Shown piece after piece: positions 14,245 through 16,853 of a DNA stretch of 16,853 nucleotides. Position numbers and translations under genes: made by a program. Each line of letters starts with the position of its first letter. Position 1 is the stretch's first letter. This DNA is from Candidatus Abyssobacteria bacterium SURF_5 (GTDB lineage Bacteria > Abyssobacteria > SURF-5), in the NCBI GenBank assembly GCA_003598085.1, contig QZKU01000029.1, positions 1-16,853 on the forward strand. The letters are read 5' to 3'. A model generated the notes under the pieces. That model was not told the origin of the DNA and ran no database searches. It saw only the letters and a program-made list of their open reading frames with translations.

Positions 14245-15156
14245 TTAGCCGCCGCCGATCAGAACGGAAATTCCCGCAGCCTCGAATTGCACTTTTATTG
14301 CGGCGACATCTTCGTCGGAGAGCGGTTCGAGATTCAGCGGCTCCAAGGTGGAATCTATCCGCTCGAGCTTGGATTCCCCCATCTTATGGTACGGCAGCAA
14401 ATGGATCCGGTCGTGCTCGAACTCGCTCAGCAGATCGATAATATCTAAAACATTTTCCGATGTTGCGGTCATCCCCGGCACCAGCGGAACCCGGAACACC
14501 ATGTTTGCAGAGGACTCCACCAGCTTTCGCGCATTTGTGAGGATTGAGCGATTGCCGGCGCCAGTATGGCGCCTATGTGCTTTTGCATCGATTATTTTGA
14601 GATCGAAATGGATGAGATCGAGATATGGGAGGAGTTGCTCCAGCTTGCTCCATGCGCACGATCCGCATGTTTCCATCACGGTATGAAGGTCCGCCGCTTT
14701 TGCCGCTTTCAGAAAATCGAGCAGGAACGAGAACTGCGCCGTCGGCTCGCCTCCCGACACGGTCACTCCCCCGCCGGATTGCCGGTAGAAGGGGCGATCC
14801 CGCTCGACGACGTCGAGCAAATCGGAGACGGCGTATTCCTTGCCCACCGTCACCAGTGCCTCTGCGTAACAGGTTTCGGTGCATTTCCCGCAGCGGTCGC
14901 ATAGCGAGCGATTGATTCGGCCGGGTCCTTCGAAGGTAATGGCGCCCTTCGGGCACGCCTTTGCACATTCACCACAGCCGATGCACTTATTCGAAAAGAA
15001 GGCGATTTCGCGCTGCTTGCTTATCGATTCCGGGTTTTGGCACCACTTGCACCGGAGCGGACAGCCTTTGAAAAAGACGAGCGTGCGAATGCCGGGACCA
15101 TCGTGAACGGAATAACGCTGGACATCGAAAATCAGGGCTTTTTTTTCGGTGGTCAA
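14245..15156 (-). CDS. Glycyl-radical enzyme activating protein (radical SAM)
   Basis: This 303-residue radical-SAM enzyme would install the glycyl radical on a partner enzyme such as pyruvate formate-lyase or a dehydratase. The radical-SAM cluster is C32-x3-C36-x2-C39 (CPLRCKWC), preceded by the family signature HDGPGIRT (18-25). A ferredoxin-like insert carries two four-cysteine sets, C58/C61/C64/C68 and C86/C89/C92/C96; this insert is typical of activases other than the short E. coli PflA. SGGEP (134-138) is the SAM-binding motif. I chose a TTG start at 15156 because GGAGG is 5 nt upstream and the first residues (TTEKKALIFDVQRYS) match the usual N-terminus; a TTG at 15216 would add 20 residues but has no ribosome binding site. 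No glycyl-radical enzyme is in the window. The gene is divergent from a sigma-54 response regulator 315 bp away. Confidence 0.88.
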   Translation of the reverse strand: MTTEKKALIFDVQRYSVHDGPGIRTLVFFKGCPLRCKWCQNPESISKQREIAFFSNKCIGCGECAKACPKGAITFEGPGRINRSLCDRCGKCTETCYAEALVTVGKEYAVSDLLDVVERDRPFYRQSGGGVTVSGGEPTAQFSFLLDFLKAAKAADLHTVMETCGSCAWSKLEQLLPYLDLIHFDLKIIDAKAHRRHTGAGNRSILTNARKLVESSANMVFRVPLVPGMTATSENVLDIIDLLSEFEHDRIHLLPYHKMGESKLERIDSTLEPLNLEPLSDEDVAAIKVQFEAAGISVLIGGG

Positions 15157-15336
15157 TTCTCCCTCCACGCCGTTAAAAATCAGTTTATGATACCATTGTT
15201 TTTCAGCGAGCGTCAAGCTTTTGGCTGGCTCAGCGCGCGTTGATACGAAAGGATTTCGAGAACAGATTGCCGGGGCGATTGTCGCTCATTTCCTCATGAG
15301 TTTGCGCATAGATTTCTTTTCTCGACTCTGTTATAA

Positions 15337-15352
15337 TACAATTGTCTTGCCA
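15337..15352 (-). promoter_or_regulatory. Weak sigma-54-like element upstream of the activase
   Basis: On the minus strand this reads TGGCAAGACAATTGTA. The -24 part (TGGCA) fits well and GG is correctly placed, but the -12 dinucleotide is GT instead of GC. It points toward the activase, with a leader of about 170 nt. It is of interest mainly because a sigma-54 activator is the neighbouring gene. The region 15157-15471 otherwise holds no convincing gene. Confidence 0.25.
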
Positions 15353-15471
15353 CTTGATGGAATACTCTGCAGCACGGGATGCGAGAGATGATTCATTCAT
15401 CTTCGAGAATCTGCCGTTTCCATTCTTCAAGAATACAAATCCATTTTTTATCATAGAGAGGGGTAATCTTT

Positions 15472-16853
15472 GTGAACAGGCAACAGATCCTGATTGTTGA
15501 GGATGAGGATATTCAACGAGCGCAGCTTGCGCGTGCTCTCTTGAAAGAGAGGCGAGACGTTGTGGAAGCTCGCTCCGGGGAGGAAGCTCTCAAGCTGCTG
15601 GAAAGACAGCAATTTGATCTTGTGATTTCCGATCTGAAAATGCCCGGCATGTCGGGGCTCGATCTGGTAAAGCAAATCAAGGAAGCTCACGAGTACACTT
15701 CCATCCTGGTGATCACCGGTCACGGCACGGTGGATTCCGCGATTGCGGCAATGAAGCTCGGGGTCGAGGATTACCTCACCAAGCCCTTCGGGAGTGAAGA
15801 GCTGAATATCATCATCGACAAGATCTTCGAGAAAAGGGATCTGCTTGCCGAAAACATTCTGCTCAGAAAGCAGATCGAGTCGCAGTTCAGCTTCGCGAAC
15901 ATCATCAGCAAGAACCACAAGATGCAGAGGATTTTCAAGACCGTCGCCTCGATCGCTCCGACGGACAGCACCGTCCTCATTCAAGGAGAAACCGGGACCG
16001 GCAAGGAGTTGATTGCGAAAGCGATTCATTTTCACAGCCTGCGCAAAGACCGGCGTTTCGTGGCCGTGGACTGTGGAGCGTTGCCCGACAACCTGCTTGA
16101 GACGGAATTGTTCGGCCACGAGAAAGGGGCCTTTACCAGCGCGACCGCGCGCAGAATCGGGAAATTGGAATACGCCGACGGCGGAACAATCTTGCTGGAC
16201 GAGATCGGCAACATGTCGCAGGTCACGCAGATGAAGGTGTTGCGCGCCCTCGAGGAGAAGCAATTCCAACGCGTCGGAAGCAATGAGCCGATCAAGGTTG
16301 ATATCAGGTTGATTGCCGCAACCAACGCAGACCTGCAGAGCCTGGTGCGCGAGGGCAAATTCAGGGAAGACCTGTATTACCGGTTGAGCGTGATTCCGCT
16401 CCAGCTTCCCCCTTTAAGGGAACGTCTTGAGGATATTCCTCTTCTGGTCAGACATTTCCTGAAAGTTCACGGGAACAGAAGCGCCCGCAATGTCAACGAG
16501 ATAAGTCACGACGCAATCAAGAAGTTGATGAAATACAACTGGCCGGGCAACGTGCGGCAGTTGGAAAATGTCATTGAAAGGGCAGTCGCCACGGTGGCCG
16601 GCAATTGCATCGATGCGAGCGACCTCCCGGACGTCGGAGAGGTTGGAAACAAGATCTACAGCACTTCCCAATCCCTCACTGATGAGCCCCTTTCCGAGAG
16701 AATCTCCGACATGGAGAAGAAGTATCTGACTGAACTGCTTAAGCGATACAGCGGGAAGACGGATATTGCAACCGAACGGGCCGGCCTCAGCCTGAGGACT
16801 CTTCAGCGGAAGCTGAGAAATTATGGTATCAGATCGGATGAATTCAAGGCGAA
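15472..16853 (+). CDS. NtrC-type sigma-54-dependent response regulator (runs off the window)
   Basis: The 460 residues visible form an almost complete regulator. The receiver domain (1-120) has acidic pocket residues EDED (10-13), phosphoacceptor Asp54, Thr82 and Lys104. The AAA+ domain (about 143-375) has Walker A GETGTGKE (172-179), Walker B ILLDEIG (240-246), and the arginine-rich end motifs FREDLYYRLSV (297-307) and GNVRQLENVIERA (359-371). A Fis-type helix-turn-helix fills 418-456 (TDIATERAGLSLRTLQRKLRNYGI). Start is GTG at 15472 behind AGAGGGG, 7 nt away. The family length is about 450-470, so the stop is probably just beyond the edge. The sigma-54 contact loop reads GAFTSA (219-224) rather than GAFTGA. 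The signal is unknown and no histidine kinase is in view. It is divergent from the activase and may regulate it. Confidence 0.92.
   Translation, partial: MNRQQILIVEDEDIQRAQLARALLKERRDVVEARSGEEALKLLERQQFDLVISDLKMPGMSGLDLVKQIKEAHEYTSILVITGHGTVDSAIAAMKLGVEDYLTKPFGSEELNIIIDKIFEKRDLLAENILLRKQIESQFSFANIISKNHKMQRIFKTVASIAPTDSTVLIQGETGTGKELIAKAIHFHSLRKDRRFVAVDCGALPDNLLETELFGHEKGAFTSATARRIGKLEYADGGTILLDEIGNMSQVTQMKVLRALEEKQFQRVGSNEPIKVDIRLIAATNADLQSLVREGKFREDLYYRLSVIPLQLPPLRERLEDIPLLVRHFLKVHGNRSARNVNEISHDAIKKLMKYNWPGNVRQLENVIERAVATVAGNCIDASDLPDVGEVGNKIYSTSQSLTDEPLSERISDMEKKYLTELLKRYSGKTDIATERAGLSLRTLQRKLRNYGIRSDEFKA

Noticed and set aside
15302-15337. TTGCGC and TATAAT as a sigma-70 promoter for the response regulator
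   Set aside because: The -10 hexamer at 15332-15337 is perfect, but the spacing to TTGCGC is 24 bp and no acceptable -35 lies at 16-18 bp, so the pair was not annotated.
15230-15454. Minus-strand open frame of 74 codons just upstream of the activase
   Set aside because: There is no ribosome binding site (the bases before the ATG are pyrimidine-rich) and no recognisable domain; it lies in an AT-richer promoter region. A real small gene cannot be excluded but is not supported.
15451-16269. Minus-strand open frame of 272 codons
   Set aside because: It is antisense to the sigma-54 regulator, whose receiver and AAA+ motifs are unmistakable, and it has no recognisable domain.

Overview
This window looks like chromosomal DNA of an uncultivated anaerobic bacterium with moderately high G+C. 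I infer this from a radical-SAM activase for an oxygen-sensitive glycyl-radical enzyme, a two-subunit ADP-forming acyl-CoA synthetase, an FmdE-family protein, and intergenic regions full of dispersed repeats of a kind common in environmental genomes. No rRNA, tRNA, CRISPR array, integrase, transposase or phage gene was seen. No marker gene fixes the phylum.

Layout from left to right. Positions 1-385 are repeat-rich and carry no convincing gene. A 901-residue MMPL/RND exporter on the minus strand (386-3091) follows and appears to stand alone. Positions 3092-3787 are a second repeat region with a ~170 bp duplication. An FmdE-like zinc protein (3788-4411, minus) is divergent from a two-gene ADP-forming acyl-CoA synthetase cluster (ATP-grasp subunit 4826-5497, CoA-binding/ligase subunit 5619-7100, both plus). 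That cluster has the clearest promoter in the window. A long inverted repeat (7119-7185) lies between the end of this cluster and the converging end of the next one.

The minus-strand block 13761 to 7246 encodes three large membrane proteins, each a multi-pass GT-C-like glycosyltransferase core with C-terminal TPR repeats. The first two overlap by 4 bp and the third is 70 bp further on, so they probably form one operon for surface glycan assembly or protein O-glycosylation. A 483 bp gap with a REP-like hairpin follows. Then comes a glycyl-radical-enzyme activase (14245-15156, minus), divergent from an NtrC-type sigma-54 response regulator (15472 to the window edge, plus).

How the genes may work together is inference. 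A glycyl-radical enzyme such as pyruvate formate-lyase could supply acyl-CoA, and the ADP-forming synthetase would turn it into acid plus ATP. The regulator may control the adjacent activase; a weak sigma-54-like element lies between them. The glycyl-radical enzyme itself is not in the window. The most unusual points are the GAFTSA variant of the sigma-54 contact loop, the altered loop after the catalytic histidine of the ATP-grasp subunit, the triple GT-C/TPR operon, and a dispersed 25-nt repeat family present in six copies at cluster borders.
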